In this document: in pieces, positions 50,454-63,829 of the stretch
Layout: every line of letters starts with the position of its first letter
How positions within the stretch are numbered: position 1 is the first letter of the stretch
Assembly (NCBI RefSeq): GCF_048773025.1
Contig: NC_133541.1
Span: 153,666,201 to 153,730,200, forward strand
Reading direction: 5' to 3'
Length of the DNA: 64,000 nucleotides
DNA from: Camelus bactrianus
Lineage: Eukaryota; Chordata; Mammalia; Artiodactyla; Camelidae
Position numbers and translations under genes: made by a program
Notes under the pieces: model-generated
Seen by the model: the letters and a program-made list of their open reading frames with translations, nothing else
What the model was told of the DNA's origin: nothing
Databases searched by the model: none

Positions 50454-52186
50454 TTGGTGCATGTTCTATCCAATAGACATCTCATTTTCATAGATAACTT
50501 CACCGTAATATTCCGTGTTCCGAAAACGGTCCATGCACCACGGATTCAACAAACATTCTTTAATGAGTTGTGTACATGTGTATTAACGAACTTTAATCCA
50601 CATTACAGTGCATATTTATACATAGAAATTTTATTTTGGTTTAGTAGTATTCTCCTAATGTCAGTCTCTAAAATCATGCAGTTTCCACAGAAAAATCCTC
50701 TTGGAGAGAGTTCTACCCAATAGACATGCAATTTACATAGAACCCGTCATCGTGAAATTCCGTGTTCCGAAAAAGCTACATGCATCACGGATTCTACAAA
50801 TATTGACTACAGAGTTGTTAGCATAAGGATTACCGAACTTTCATCCACCATAAAAGCCATGTTGACAATTTGAAGCATTTTCTCACATTTCGAAAGTTTT
50901 TCCTAATGCCAGTTTTGAAAAGGAGGCAGATTTAGCAGAAAAATACTCGTGGAGCGAGTACTTCCTAATAGAAATGTAATTTAAATAGTTTCCCTCACAG
51001 TGACATTCCATTTTCTGAACACGCTACATGCATCAAGGTTTCAACAAACTTTCTCGAATGAGTTGTGAACATGTAGATTACAGAACTTTCATCCACCATA
51101 TATGGCATATTTTCAACTAGTAATATTAACTCTGAATTTGCAGCTTTTTCCTAATGCCAGTTTGGAAAATCAGGCCGTTTTCTCAGGGAAAAATTTTTGG
51201 AGCAAATTCTAACCAATAGGTGTGTAATTTACATAGATTCCATCGCGGGGATTTTCCGTGATACGATCCCACTGCATGCATAACGCTTTCTAAAAATATT
51301 CACCACAGATTTGTTTGTATGTGGTTTTACGATCTTGCATCACAATACAAGGCATATTGACACTTTGAAGCATTTTCTCTGATTTTGCAGAGATTTTCAA
51401 ACGCCAGGTTCAAAAATGAGGCAGATTTCTCAGAAAAAACTCTTAGAGCAAATTCTACCCAAGAGAAATTTATTTTACTTAGATACGCTCACCGTGATAT
51501 TCTGTGTTCCGAACAAACTTCATTTATCTCGGAATCGACAAATATTCTCTACAGACTAGTTAGCATGCGGATTACCGAACTTTCATTCACCATAAAAGGC
51601 AGATGTACACCGAGAATCTAGCAATCTGTGTTCGCAGCTGTTTCCTAACTCCAGTTTCGAAAATCAGGACGATTTCTCAGGAAAAACCTCTTGGAGTGAT
51701 TTCTAACCCAGGGAAATGTAATTTACATAAATTCCCTGGCTGTGAATTTCCGTGTTACGAACATATTACATGCATAAAAGACTCGACAAATATTCACCAC
51801 AAATTTGTTAGCATGTGGATTACCGAACTTTCATCCACCATACAAGGCATATTTACACCTAGAAGTAGTTATTTTGATTTCACAGATTTTTCCTAACATC
51901 CAGTTTCGAAAATCATGAAATTTTCACAGAAACATTCAATTCAAGCGAGTTCTATCCAGCAGAATTGTTATTTTCAGAGCTTCACTCACCGAGACATTCC
52001 GTGTTCCGAAAACATTACATTCATCACGGCTTCGACAAACATTGTTTAATGACCGTGATCATGTGGATTACCGATTTTTCAACCACAATACAAGCCATAT
52101 TTGCACCTAGAAACATTTACTTAAATTTCGCCGGTTTTCTAAAATGACAGTTACGAAAATCAGTCAGTTTTCGCAGAAAAATTCTC
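50454..52186 (+). repeat. HOR unit, 7 monomers, second half of composite 3
   Basis: Order: m1/m5, m6, m7, m8, m9, m10/m13, m14. It is a near copy of the unit at 41555. Confidence 0.88.
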
Positions 52187-54903
52187 TTGGTGCATGTTCT
52201 GTCCAATAGAAATCTCATTTTCATAGGTACCTTCACCGTAACATTCCGTGTTCCGAAAACGTTCCATGCACCACGGATTCAACAAATATTCACTTCTGAG
52301 TTCTTAGCATGTGAATTACACATCTTTAACAACCCGTTGAAGACATATTGCCACCTTAAAGCTTTTACTCAGATTTTGCAGCGTTTTCATAACACCAGTT
52401 TCCAAACAGGCAGATTTTTCAGTAAAATGCTCCTGGAGCGTGTTCTAACCAATAGATATGTAATTTTATAGTTTGCATCACCATGACGGTCCATTTTCCG
52501 AACGCGCTACACACATCACGGATTTGACAAACATTCTTAATGAGTTGTGTACATGTGTGTTACACAACTTTCATCCACCATACAAGGCATATTGACACCT
52601 AGAAACTTTAACACTGAGTTCGCAGATATTTCCTAAAAGCATTTTCGAAAATCAGGCAGTTTTCAAAGGAAAAAACTTTTGGAGCCTGTTCTACCCAATA
52701 GATATGTAAATTACATAGATTCTCCCGCTGTGATATTACGTGTTTCGAACATGCTACATGCAGAAAATATTCGACAAAAATACACTACAGAGTTGTTTGC
52801 ATGTGGATTACAGGACTTTCTCACTATAGAAGGCATATAGATGCTTAGAAGCATTTTCTGTGATTTCACAGAGTTTTCCAAACCCCAGTTTCGAAAATGA
52901 GGCCGATTTCACGGCAAACACCTCTTGGAGCGGGTTCTAACCAATAGACATGTAATTTACATGGATTCGCTCACCGTCAAATTCCGTGTTCCGAACACGC
53001 TACATGCATCTCGGATGCGACAAATATTCACTACAGAGTTGTTAGCAAGTGGATGACAGCACTTTCATCCAGCATACAAGGCTTACTGACACTTTGAAGA
53101 ATTTTCTCAGATTTCACACGTTAGTTTGAAAGCCAGTTTTGAAAATGAGCCAGATTCGGCAGAAAAATGCTCTTGGAGCCAGTTCTACCCAAAAGATAGG
53201 TAATTTCCCTACTTCCAATCACCGTGACATTCCATGTTCTGAACACGTTACATGCACCACGGATTCAAAAAACATTCTTTAATGAGTTGTGTACATGTGT
53301 ATTAACGAACTTTAATCCACATTACAGTGCATATTTATACATAGAAATTTTATTCTGATTTAGTAGTATTCTCCTAATGTCAGTCTCTAAAATCATGCAG
53401 TTTCCACAGAAAAATCCTCTTGGAGAGAGTTCTACCCAATAGACATGCAATTTACATAGAACCCGTCATCGTGAAATTCCGTGTTCCGAAAAAGCTACAT
53501 GCATCACGGATTCAACAAATATTGACTACAGAGTTGTTAGCATAAGGGTTACCGAACTTTCAACCACCATAAAAGCCATGTTGACAATTTGAAGCATTTT
53601 CTCACATTTCAAAAGATTTTCCTAATGCCAGTTTTGAAAAGGAGGCAGATTCGCAGAAAAATCCTCGTGGAGCGAGTACTTCCCAATAGAATTGTAATTT
53701 ACATAGTTTCCCTCAAAGTGACATTCCATTTTCCGAACACGCTACATGCATCAAGGTTTCAACAAACTTTCTCGAATGAGTTGTGAACATGTAGATTACA
53801 GAACTTTCATCCACCATACATGGCATATTTACAAGTAGAAACATTAACTCTGAATTTGCAGCTTTTTCCTAATGCCAGTTTGGAAAATCAGGCCGTTTTC
53901 TCAGGGAAAAATTTTTGGAGTAAATTCTAACCAATAGGTGTGTAATTTACATAGATTCCACCGCCGGGATTTTCCGTGATACGATCCCACTGCATGCATA
54001 ACGCTTTCTAAAAATATTCACCACAGATTTGTTTGCATGTGTTTTTAAGATCTTGCATTACAATACAAGGCATATTGACACTTTGAAGCATTTTCTCTGA
54101 TTTTGCAGAGATTTTCAAACGCCAGTTTCAAAAATGAGGCAGATTTCTCAGAAAAAACTCTTAGAGCAAATTCTACCCAAGAGAAATTTATTTTACATAG
54201 ATACGCTCACCGTGATATTCTGTGTTCCGAACACACTTCATGTAAGTCGGATTCGACAAATATTCTCTACAGACTAGTTAGCATCCGGATTACCGAACTA
54301 TCATCCACCATAAAAGGAAGATGTACACCGAGAATCTAGTAATCTGGGTTCGCAGGATTTTCCTAACGCCAGTATCGAAAATCAGGCATATTTCTCAGGA
54401 AAAAACTCTTGGAGTGATTTCTAACCAAGGGAAATGTAATTTACTTAAATTCCCTGGCCGTGAAATTCCGTGATCCGAACATGTTACATGCATAAATGAC
54501 TCGACAAATATTCACTACCAATTTGTTTGCATGTGGATTACCGAACTTTCATCCACCATACAAGGCATATTTACACCTAGAAGTATTTATTCTGATTTCG
54601 CAGGTTTTTCCTTACATCCAGATTCGAATATCATGAAATTTTCACAGAAACATTCAATTCAAGCGAGTTCTATCCAGCAGAATTGTTATTTTCAGAGCTT
54701 CACTCACCGAGACATTCCGTGTTCCGAAAACATTTCATTCATCACGGCTTCGACAAACATTATTTAATGACCATGAGCATGTGGATTACCTATTTTTGAA
54801 CCACAGTACAAAGCATATTTACACCTAGAAACATTAACTTAGATTTCGCCGATTTTCCAAACGTCAGTTACGAAAATCAGTCAGTTTTCGCAGAAAAATT
54901 CTC
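52187..54903 (+). repeat. HOR unit, 11 monomers, first half of composite 4
   Basis: Order: m1 to m9, m10/m13, m14. It is a near copy of the unit at 43288. Confidence 0.88.
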
Positions 54904-56636
54904 TTGGTGCATGTTCTATCCAATAGACATCTCATTTTCATAGATAACTTCACCGTAATATTCCGTGTTCCGAAAACGGTCCATGCACCACGGATTCAAA
55001 AAACATTCTTTAATGAGTTGTGTACATGTGTATTAACGAACTTTAATCCACATTACAGTGCATATTTATACATAGAAATTTTATTTTGGTTTAGTAGTAT
55101 TCTCCTAATGTCAGTCTCTAAAATCATGCAGTTTCCACAGAAAAATCCTCTTGGAGAGAGTTCTACCCAATAGACATGCAATTTACATAGAACCCGTCAT
55201 CGTGAAATTCCGTGTTCCGAAAAAGCTACATGCATCACGGATTCTACAAATATTGACTACAGAGTTGTTAGCATAAGGATTACCGAACTTTCATCCACCA
55301 TAAAAGCCATGTTGACAATTTGAAGCATTTTCTCACATTTCGAAAGTTTTTCCTAATGCCAGTTTTGAAAAGGAGGCAGATTTAGCAGAAAAATTCTCGT
55401 GGAGCGAGTACTTCCTAATAGAAATGTAATTTAAATAGTTTCCCTCACAGTGACATTCCATTTTCCGAACACGCTACATGCATCAAGGTTTCAACAAACT
55501 TTCTCGAATGAGTTGTGAACATGTAGATTACAGAACTTTCATCCACCATATATGGCATATTTTCAACTAGTAACATTAACTCTGAATTTGCAGCTTTTTC
55601 CTAATGCCAGTTTGGAAAATCAGGCCGTTTTCTCAGGGAAAAATTTTTGGAGCAAATTCTAACCAATAGGTGTGTAATTTACATAGATTCCACCGCCGGG
55701 ATTTTCCGTGATACGATCCCACTGCATGCATAACGCTTTCTAAAAATATTCACCACAGATTTGTTTGCATGTGGTTTTACGATCTTGCATCACAATACAA
55801 GGCATATTGACACTTTGAAGCATTTTCTCTGATTTTGCAGAGATTTTCAAACGCCAGGTTCAAAAATGAGGCAGATTTCTCAGAAAAAACTCTTAGAGCA
55901 AATTCTACCCAAGAGAAATTTATTTTACATAGATACGCTCACCGTGATATTCTGTGTTCCGAACAAACTTCATTTATCTCGGAATCGACAAATATTCTCT
56001 ACAGACTAGTTAGCATGCGGATTGCCGAACTTTCATTCACCATAAAAGGCAGATGTACACCGAGAATCTAGCAATCTGTGTTCGCAGCTGTTTCCTAACT
56101 CCAGTTTCGAAAATCAGGACGATTTCTCAGGAAAAACCTCTTAGAGTGATTTCTAACCCAGGGAAATGTAATTTACATAAATTCCCTGGCTGTGAATTTC
56201 CGTGTTACGAACATATTACATGCATAAAAGACTCGACAAATATTCACCACAAATTTGTTAGCATGTGGATTACCGAACTTTCATCCACCATACAAGGCAT
56301 ATTTACACCTAGAAGTAGTTATTTTGATTTCACAGATTTTTCCTAACATCCAGTTTCGAAAATCATGAAATTTTCACAGAAACATTCAATTCAAGCGAGT
56401 TCTATCCAGCAGAATTGTTATTTTCAGAGCTTCACTCACCGAGACATTCCGTGTTCCGAAAACATTACATTCATCACGGCTTCGACAAACATTGTTTAAT
56501 GACCGTGATCATGTGGATTACCGATTTTTCAACCACAATACAAGCCATATTTGCACCTAGAAACATTTACTTAAATTTCGCCGGTTTTCTAAAACGACAG
56601 TTACGAAAATCAGTCAGTTTTCGCAGAAAAATTCTC
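54904..56636 (+). repeat. HOR unit, 7 monomers, last one in the window
   Basis: Order: m1/m5, m6, m7, m8, m9, m10/m13, m14. The left part copies the unit at 46005. After the 8.9-kb boundary at 55550 it follows the 41555/50454 type instead. Confidence 0.88.
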
Positions 56637-59352
56637 TTGGTGCATGTTCTGTCCAATAGACATCTCATTTTCATAGGTACCTTCACCGTAACATTCCGTG
56701 TTCCGAAAACGGTCCATGCACCACGGATTCAACAAATATTCACTTCTGAGTTCTTAGCATGTGAATTACACATCTTTAACAACGCGTTGAAGACATATTG
56801 CCACCTTAAAGCTTTTACTCAGATTTTGCAGCATTTTCATAACACCAGTTTCCAAACAGGCAGATTTTTCAGTAAAATGCTCCTGGAGCGTGTTCTAACC
56901 AATAGATATGTAATATTATAGTTTGCATCACCATGACAGTCCATTTTCCGAACGCGCTACACACATCACGGATTTGACAAACATTCTTAATGAGTTGTGT
57001 ACATGTGTGTTACACAACTTTCATCCACCATACAAGGCATATTGACACCTAGAAACTTTAACACTGAGTTCGCAGATATTTCCTAAAAGCATTTTCGAAA
57101 ATCAGGCAGTTTTCAAAGGAAAAAACTTTTGGAGCCTGTTCTACCCAATAGATATGTAAATTACATAGATTCTCCCGCTGTGATATTACGTGTTTCGAAC
57201 ATGCTACATGCAGAAAATATTCGACAAAAATACACTACAGAGTTGTTTGCATGTGGATTACAGGACTTTCTCACTATAGAAGGCATATAGATGCTTAGAA
57301 GCATTTTCTGTGATTTCACAGAGTTTTCCAAACCCCAGTTTCGAAAATGAGGCCGATTTCACGGCAAACACCTCTTGGAGCGGGTTCTAACCAATAGACA
57401 TGTAATTTACATGGATTCGCTCACCGTCAAATTCCGTGTTCCGAACACGCTACATGCATCTCGGATGCGACAAATATTCACTACAGAGTTGTTAGCAAGT
57501 GGATGACAGCACTTTCATCCAGCATACAAGGCTTACTGACACTTTGAAGAATTTTCTCAGATTTCACACGTTAGTTTGAAAGCCAGTTTTGAAAATGAGC
57601 CAGATTCGGCAGAAAAATGCTCTTGGAGCCAGTTCTACCCAAAAGATAGGTAATTTCCCTACTTCCAATCACCGTGACATTCCATGTTCTGAACACGTTA
57701 CATGCACCACGGATTCAAAAAACATTCTTTAATGAGTTGTGTACATGTGTATTAACGAACTTTAATCCACATTACAGTGCATATTTATACATAGAAATTT
57801 TATTCTGATTTAGTAGTATTCTCCTAATGTCAGTCTCTAAAATCATGCAGTTTCCACAGAAAAATCCTCTTGGAGAGAGTTCTACCCAATAGACATGCAA
57901 TTTACATAGAACCCGTCATCGTGAAATTCCGTGTTCCGAAAAAGCTACATGCATCACGGATTCAACAAATATTGACTACAGAGTTGTTAGCATAAGGGTT
58001 ACCGAACTTTCAACCACCATAAAAGCCATGTTGACAATTTGAAGCATTTTCTCACATTTCAAAAGATTTTCCTAATGCCAGTTTTGAAAAGGAGGCAGAT
58101 TCGCAGAAAAATCCTCGTGGAGCGAGTACTTCCCAATAGAATTGTAATTTACATAGTTTCCCTCAAAGTGACATTCCATTTTCCGAACACGCTACATGCA
58201 TCAAGGTTTCAACAAACTTTCTCGAATGAGTTGTGAACATGTAGATTACAGAACTTTCATCCACTATACATGGCATATTTACAAGTAGAAACATTAACTC
58301 TGAATTTGCAGCTTTTTCCTAATGCCAGTTTGGAAAATCAGGCCGTTTTCTCAGGGAAAAATTTTTGGAGTAAATTCTAACCAATAGGTGTGTAATTTAC
58401 ATAGATTCCACCGCCGGGATTTTCCGTGATACGATCCCACTGCATGCATAACGCTTTCTAAAAATATTCACCACAGATTTGTTTGCATGTGTTTTTACGA
58501 TCTTGCATTACAATACAAAGCATATTGACACTTTGAAGCATTTTCTCTGATTTTGCAGAGATTTTCAAACGCCAGTTTCAAAAATGAGGCAGATTTCTCA
58601 GAAAAAACTCTTAGAGCAAATTCTACCCAAGAGAAATTTATTTTACATAGATACGCTCACCGTGATTTTCTGTGTTTCGAACACACTTCATGTAAGTCGG
58701 ATTCGACAAATATTCTCTACAGACTAGTTAGCATGCGGATTACCGAACTATCATCCACCATAAAAGGAAGATGTACACCGAGAATCTAGTAATCTGGGTT
58801 CGCAGGATTTTCCTAATGCCAGTATCGAAAATCAGGCATATTTCTCAGGAAAAAAATTTGGAGTGATTTCTAACCAAGGGAAATGTAATTTACTTAAATT
58901 CCCTGGCCGTGAAATTCCGTGTTCCGAACATGTTACATGCATAAAGGACGCGACAAATATTCACTACCAATTTGTTTGCATGTGGATTACCGAACTTTCA
59001 TCCACCATACAAGGCATATTTACACCTAGAAGTATTTATTCTGATTTCGCAGGTTTTTCCTTACATCCAGATTCGAATATCATGAAATTTTCACAGAAAC
59101 ATTCAATTCAAGCGAGTTCTATCCAGCAGAATTGTTATTTTCAGAGCTTCACTCACCGAGACATTCCGTGTTCCGAAAACATTACATTCATCACGGCTTC
59201 GACAAACATTGTTTAATGACCGTGATCATGTGGATTACCTATTTTTGAACCACAGTACAAAGCATATTTGCACCTAGAAACATTAACTAAGATTTCGCCG
59301 GTTTTCCAAACGTCAGTTACGAAAATCAGGCAGTTTTCGCAGAAAAATACTC
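56637..59352 (+). repeat. HOR unit, 11 monomers
   Basis: Order: m1 to m9, m10/m13, m14. It follows a 7-mer and is itself followed by another 11-mer, so the 11+7 alternation ends here. Its m10 has a small private loss next to the landmark (AAAAAAATTTGGAG instead of AAAAAACTCTTGGAG), shared only with the unit at 59353. Confidence 0.88.
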
Positions 59353-61109
59353 TTGGTGCATGTTCTATCCAATAGACATCTCATTTTCATATATAACTTC
59401 ACCGTAACATTCTGTGTTCCGAAAACGGTCCATGCACCACGGATTCAACAAATATTCACTGCTGAGTTCTTAGCATTTGAATTACACATCTTTAACAACC
59501 CGTTGAAGACATATTGTCACGTTAATGCATTTACTTAGATTTTGCAGCGTTTTCATAACCCCAGTTTCCAAACTGAGGCAGATTTTTCAGTAAAATGCTC
59601 CTGGAGCGTGTTCTAACCAATAGATATGTAATTTACATAGTTTGCCTCACCATGACAGTCCATTTTCCGAACGCGCTACACACATCACGGATTTGACAAA
59701 CATTCTTAATGAGTTGTGTACATGTGTGTTACACAACTTTCATCCACCATACAAGGCATATTGACACCTAGAAACATTAACACTGAGTTCACAGATATTT
59801 CCGAATAGCAGTTTCGAAAATCAGGCAGTTTTCAAAGGAAAAAACTGTTGGAGCTTGTTCTACCCAATAGATATGTAAATTACATAGATTCTCCCGCTGT
59901 GAATTTACGTGTTTCGAACATGCTACATGCAGAAAAGTTTCGACAAAAATACACTACAGTGTTGTTTGCATGTGGATTACAGGACTTTCTCACTATAGAA
60001 GGCATATAGCTTCTTAGAATCATTTTCTGTGATTTCACACAGTTTTCCAAAACCCAGTTTCGAAAATGAGGCCGATTTCACGGCAAAAACCTCTTGGAGA
60101 TGGTTCTAACCATTAGACATGTAATTTACATGGATTCGCTCACCATCAAATTCCGTGTTCCTAACACACTACGTGCAACTCGGATGCGACAAATATTCAC
60201 TACAGAGTTGTTAGCAAGTGGATTACAGCACTTTCATCCACCATACAAGGCTTACTGACACTTTGAAGTATTTTCTCAGATTTCACACTTTAGTTTGAAA
60301 GCCAGTTTTGATAATGAGCCAGATTTGGCAGAAAAATGCTCTTGGAGCCATTTCTACCCAAAAGATAGGTAATTTCCCTACTTTCAATCACCGTGACATT
60401 CCATGTTCTAAACATGTTACATGCACCACGGATTCAACAAACATTCTTTAATGAGTTGTGTACAAGTGTATTAACGAACTTTAATCCACATTACAGTGCA
60501 TATTTATACATAGAAATTTTATTTTGGTTTAGTAGTATTCTCCTAATGTCAGTCTCTAAAATCATGCAGTTTCCACAGAAAAATCCTCTTGGAGAGAGTT
60601 CTACCCAATAGACATGCAATTTACATAGAACCCGTCATCGTGAAATTCCGTGTTCCAAAAAAGCTACATGCATCACGGATTCTACAAATATTCACTACAG
60701 AGTTGTTAGCATAAGGATTACCGAACTTTCATCCACCATAAAAGCCATGTTGACAATTTGAAGCACTTTCTCACATTTCGAAAGTTTTTCCTAATGCCAG
60801 TTTTGAAAAGGAGGCAGATTTAGCAGAAAAATTCTCGTGGAGCGAGTACTTCCTAATAGAAATGTAATTTAAATAGTTTCCCTCACAGTGACATTCCATT
60901 TTCCGAACACGCTACATGCATCAAGGTTTCAACAAACTTTCTCGAATGAGTTGTGAACATGTAGATTACAGAACTTTCATCCACCATATATGGCATATTT
61001 TCAACTAGTAACATTAACTCTGAATTTGCAGCTTTTTCCTAATGCCAGTTTGGAAAATCAGGCCGCTTTCTCAGGGAAAAATTTTTGGAGCAAATTCTAA
61101 CCAATAGGT
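58390..61109 (+). repeat. 2,720-bp duplication, copy 1 (11 monomers)
   Basis: It starts within m8 and runs to the next m8. Compared with copy 2, I noted about twenty single-base differences (near 99.3% identity), more than in the 6.2-kb or 8.9-kb duplications. Boundaries are approximate to a few tens of bases. Confidence 0.78.
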
Positions 61110-62072
61110 GTGTAATTTAAATAGATTCCACCGCCGGGATTTTCCGTGATACGATCCCACTGCATGCATAACGCTTTCTAAAAATATTCACCACAGATTT
61201 GTTTGCATGTGTTTTTACGATCTTGCATTACAATTCAAGGCATATTGACACTTTGAAGCATTTTCTCTGATTTTGCAGAGATTTTCAAACGCCAGTTTCA
61301 AAAATGAGGCAGATTTCTCAGAAAAAACTCTTAGAGCAAATTCTACCCAAGAGAAATTTATTTTACATAGATACGCTCACCGTGATATTCTGTGTTTCGA
61401 ACACACTTCATGTAAGTCGGATTCGACAAATATTCTCTACAGACTAGTTAGCATGCGGATTACCGAAATATCATCCACCATAAAAGGAAGATGTACACCG
61501 AGAATCTAGTAATCTGGGTTCGCAGGTTTTTCCTAATGCCAGTATCGAAAATCAGGCATATTTCTCAGGAAAAAAATTTGGAGTGATTTCTAACCAAGGG
61601 AAATGTAATTTACTTAAATTCCCTGGCCGTGAAATTCCGTGTTCCGAACATGTTACATGCATAAATGACTCGACAAATATTCACTACCAATTTGTTTGCA
61701 TGTGGATTACCGAACTTTCATCCACCATACAAGGCATATTTACACCTAGAAGTATTTATTCTGATTTCGCAGGTTTTTCCTTACATCCAGATTCGAATAT
61801 CATGAAATTTTCACAGAAACATTCAATTCAAGCGAGTTCTATCCAGCAGAATTGTTATTTTCAGAGCTTCACTCACCGAGACATTCCGTGTTCCGAAAAC
61901 ATTACATTCATCACGGCTTCGACAAACATTGTTTAATGACCGTGATCATGTGGATTACCTATTTTTGAACCACAGTACAAAGCATATTTGCACCTAGAAA
62001 CATTAACTAAGATTTCGCCGGTTTTCCAAACGTCAGTTACGAAAATCAGGCAGTTTTCGCAGAAAAATATTC
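59353..62072 (+). repeat. HOR unit, 11 monomers (long m2 allele)
   Basis: Order: m1 to m9, m10/m13, m14. It returns to the long m2 allele and to an m1 with CACTGCTGAGTTCTTAGC, the older form seen left of 18.6 kb and at 23769. It is therefore closer to the less rearranged lineage than the composites beside it. Confidence 0.88.
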
Positions 62073-63829
62073 TTGGTGCATGTTCTATCCAATAGACATC
62101 TCATTTTCATATATAACTTCACCGTAAAATTCTGTGTTCCGAAAACGGTCCATGCACCACGGATTCAACAAATATTCACTGCTGAGTTCTTAGCATTTGA
62201 ATTACACATCTTTAACAACCCGTTGAAGACATATTGTCACGTTAATGCATTTACTTAGATTTTGCAGCGTTTTCATAACCCCAGTTTCCAAACTGAGGCA
62301 GATTTTTCAGTAAAATGCTCCTGGAGCGTGTTCTAACCAATAGATATGTAATTTACATAGTTTGCCTCACCATGACAGTCCATTTTCCGAACGCGCTACA
62401 CACATCACGGATTTGACAAACATTCTTAATGAGTTGTGTACATGTGTGTTACACAACTTTCATCCACCATACAAGGCATATTGACACCTAGAAACATTAA
62501 CACTGAGTTCACAGATATTTCCGAATAGCAGTTTCGAAAATCAGGCAGTTTTCAAAGGAAAAAACTGTTGGAGCTTGTTCTACCCAATAGATATGTAAAT
62601 TACATAGATTCTCCCGCTGTGAATTTACGTGTTTCGAACATGCTACATGCAGAAAAGTTTCGACAAAAATACACTACAGTGTTGTTTGCATGTGGATTAC
62701 AGGACTTTCTCACTATAGAAGGCATATAGCTTCTTAGAATCATTTTCTGTGATTTCACACAGTTTTCCAAAACCCAGTTTCGAAAATGAGGCCGATTTCA
62801 CGGCAAAAACCTCTTGGAGATGGTTCTAACCATTAGACATGTAATTTACATGGATTCGCTCACCATCAAATTCCGTGTTCCTAACACACTACGTGCAACT
62901 CGGATGCGACAAATATTCACTACAGAGTTGTTAGCAAGTGGATTACAGCACTTTCATCCACCATACAAGGCTTACTGACACTTTGAAGTATTTTCTCAGA
63001 TTTCACACTTTAGTTTGAAAGCCAGTTTTGAAAATGAGCCAGATTTGGCAGAAAAATGCTCTTGGAGCCAGTTCTACCCAAAAGATAGGTAATTTCCTTA
63101 CTTCCAATCACCGTGACATTCCGTGTTCTGAACACGTTACATGCACCACGGATTCAACAAACATTCTTTAATGAGTTGTGTACAAGTGTATTAACGAACT
63201 TTAATCCACATTACAGTGCATATTTATACATAGAAATTTTATTTTGGTTTAGTAGTATTCTCCTAATGTCAGTCTCTAAAACCATGCAGTTTCCACAGAA
63301 AAATCCTCTTGGAGAGAGTTCTACCCAATAGACATGCAATTTACATAGAACCCGTCATCGTGAAATTCCGTGTTCCAAAAAAGCTACATGCATCACGGAT
63401 TCTACAAATATTCACTACAGAGTTGTTAGCATAAGGATTACCGAACTTTCATCCACCATAAAAGCCATGTTGACAATTTGAAGCATTTTCTCACATTTCG
63501 AAAGTTTTTCCTAATGCCAGTTTTGAAAAGGAGGCAGATTTAGCAGAAAAATTCTCGTGGAGCGAGTACTACCTAATAGAAATGTAATTTAAATAGTTTC
63601 CCTCACAGTGACATTGCATTTTCCGAACACGCTACATGCATCAAGGTTTCAACAAACTTTCTCGAATGAGTTGTGAACATGTAGATTACAGAACTTTCAT
63701 CCACCATATATGGCATATTTTCAACTAGTAACATTAACTCTGAATTTGCAGCTTTTTCCTAATGCCAGTTTGGAAAATCAGGCCGTTTTCTCAGGGAAAA
63801 ATTTTTGGAGCGAATTCTAACCAATAGGT
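61110..63829 (+). repeat. 2,720-bp duplication, copy 2 (11 monomers)
   Basis: Second copy of 58390 to 61109. Its end near 63830 is judged from the return of GGAGCGAATTC and ATTCCATCACGGGG in m8, which are not in copy 1. Boundary approximate. Confidence 0.76.

Larger units (their letters stand above)
46652..55550 (+). repeat. 8,899-bp duplication, copy B (36 monomers)
   Basis: Tandem copy of 37753 to 46651. Differences seen include a C to T in m7 near 51016, an A to G in m10 near 51660 and an A to G in m2 near 52488. No insertion or deletion was noticed. The sequence departs from the copy at 55551, where TATGGCATATTTTC replaces the CATGGCATATTTAC type. Confidence 0.84.

Noticed and set aside
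56415-56921. An open frame of 168 codons, the longest in the window
   Set aside because: It spans the m14/m1/m2 monomers. It is longer than its counterparts in other units only because one base differs (CTAAAACGACAG where others have CTAAAATGACAG), which removes a stop. It has no recognisable domain, and the same frame is closed in the other copies.
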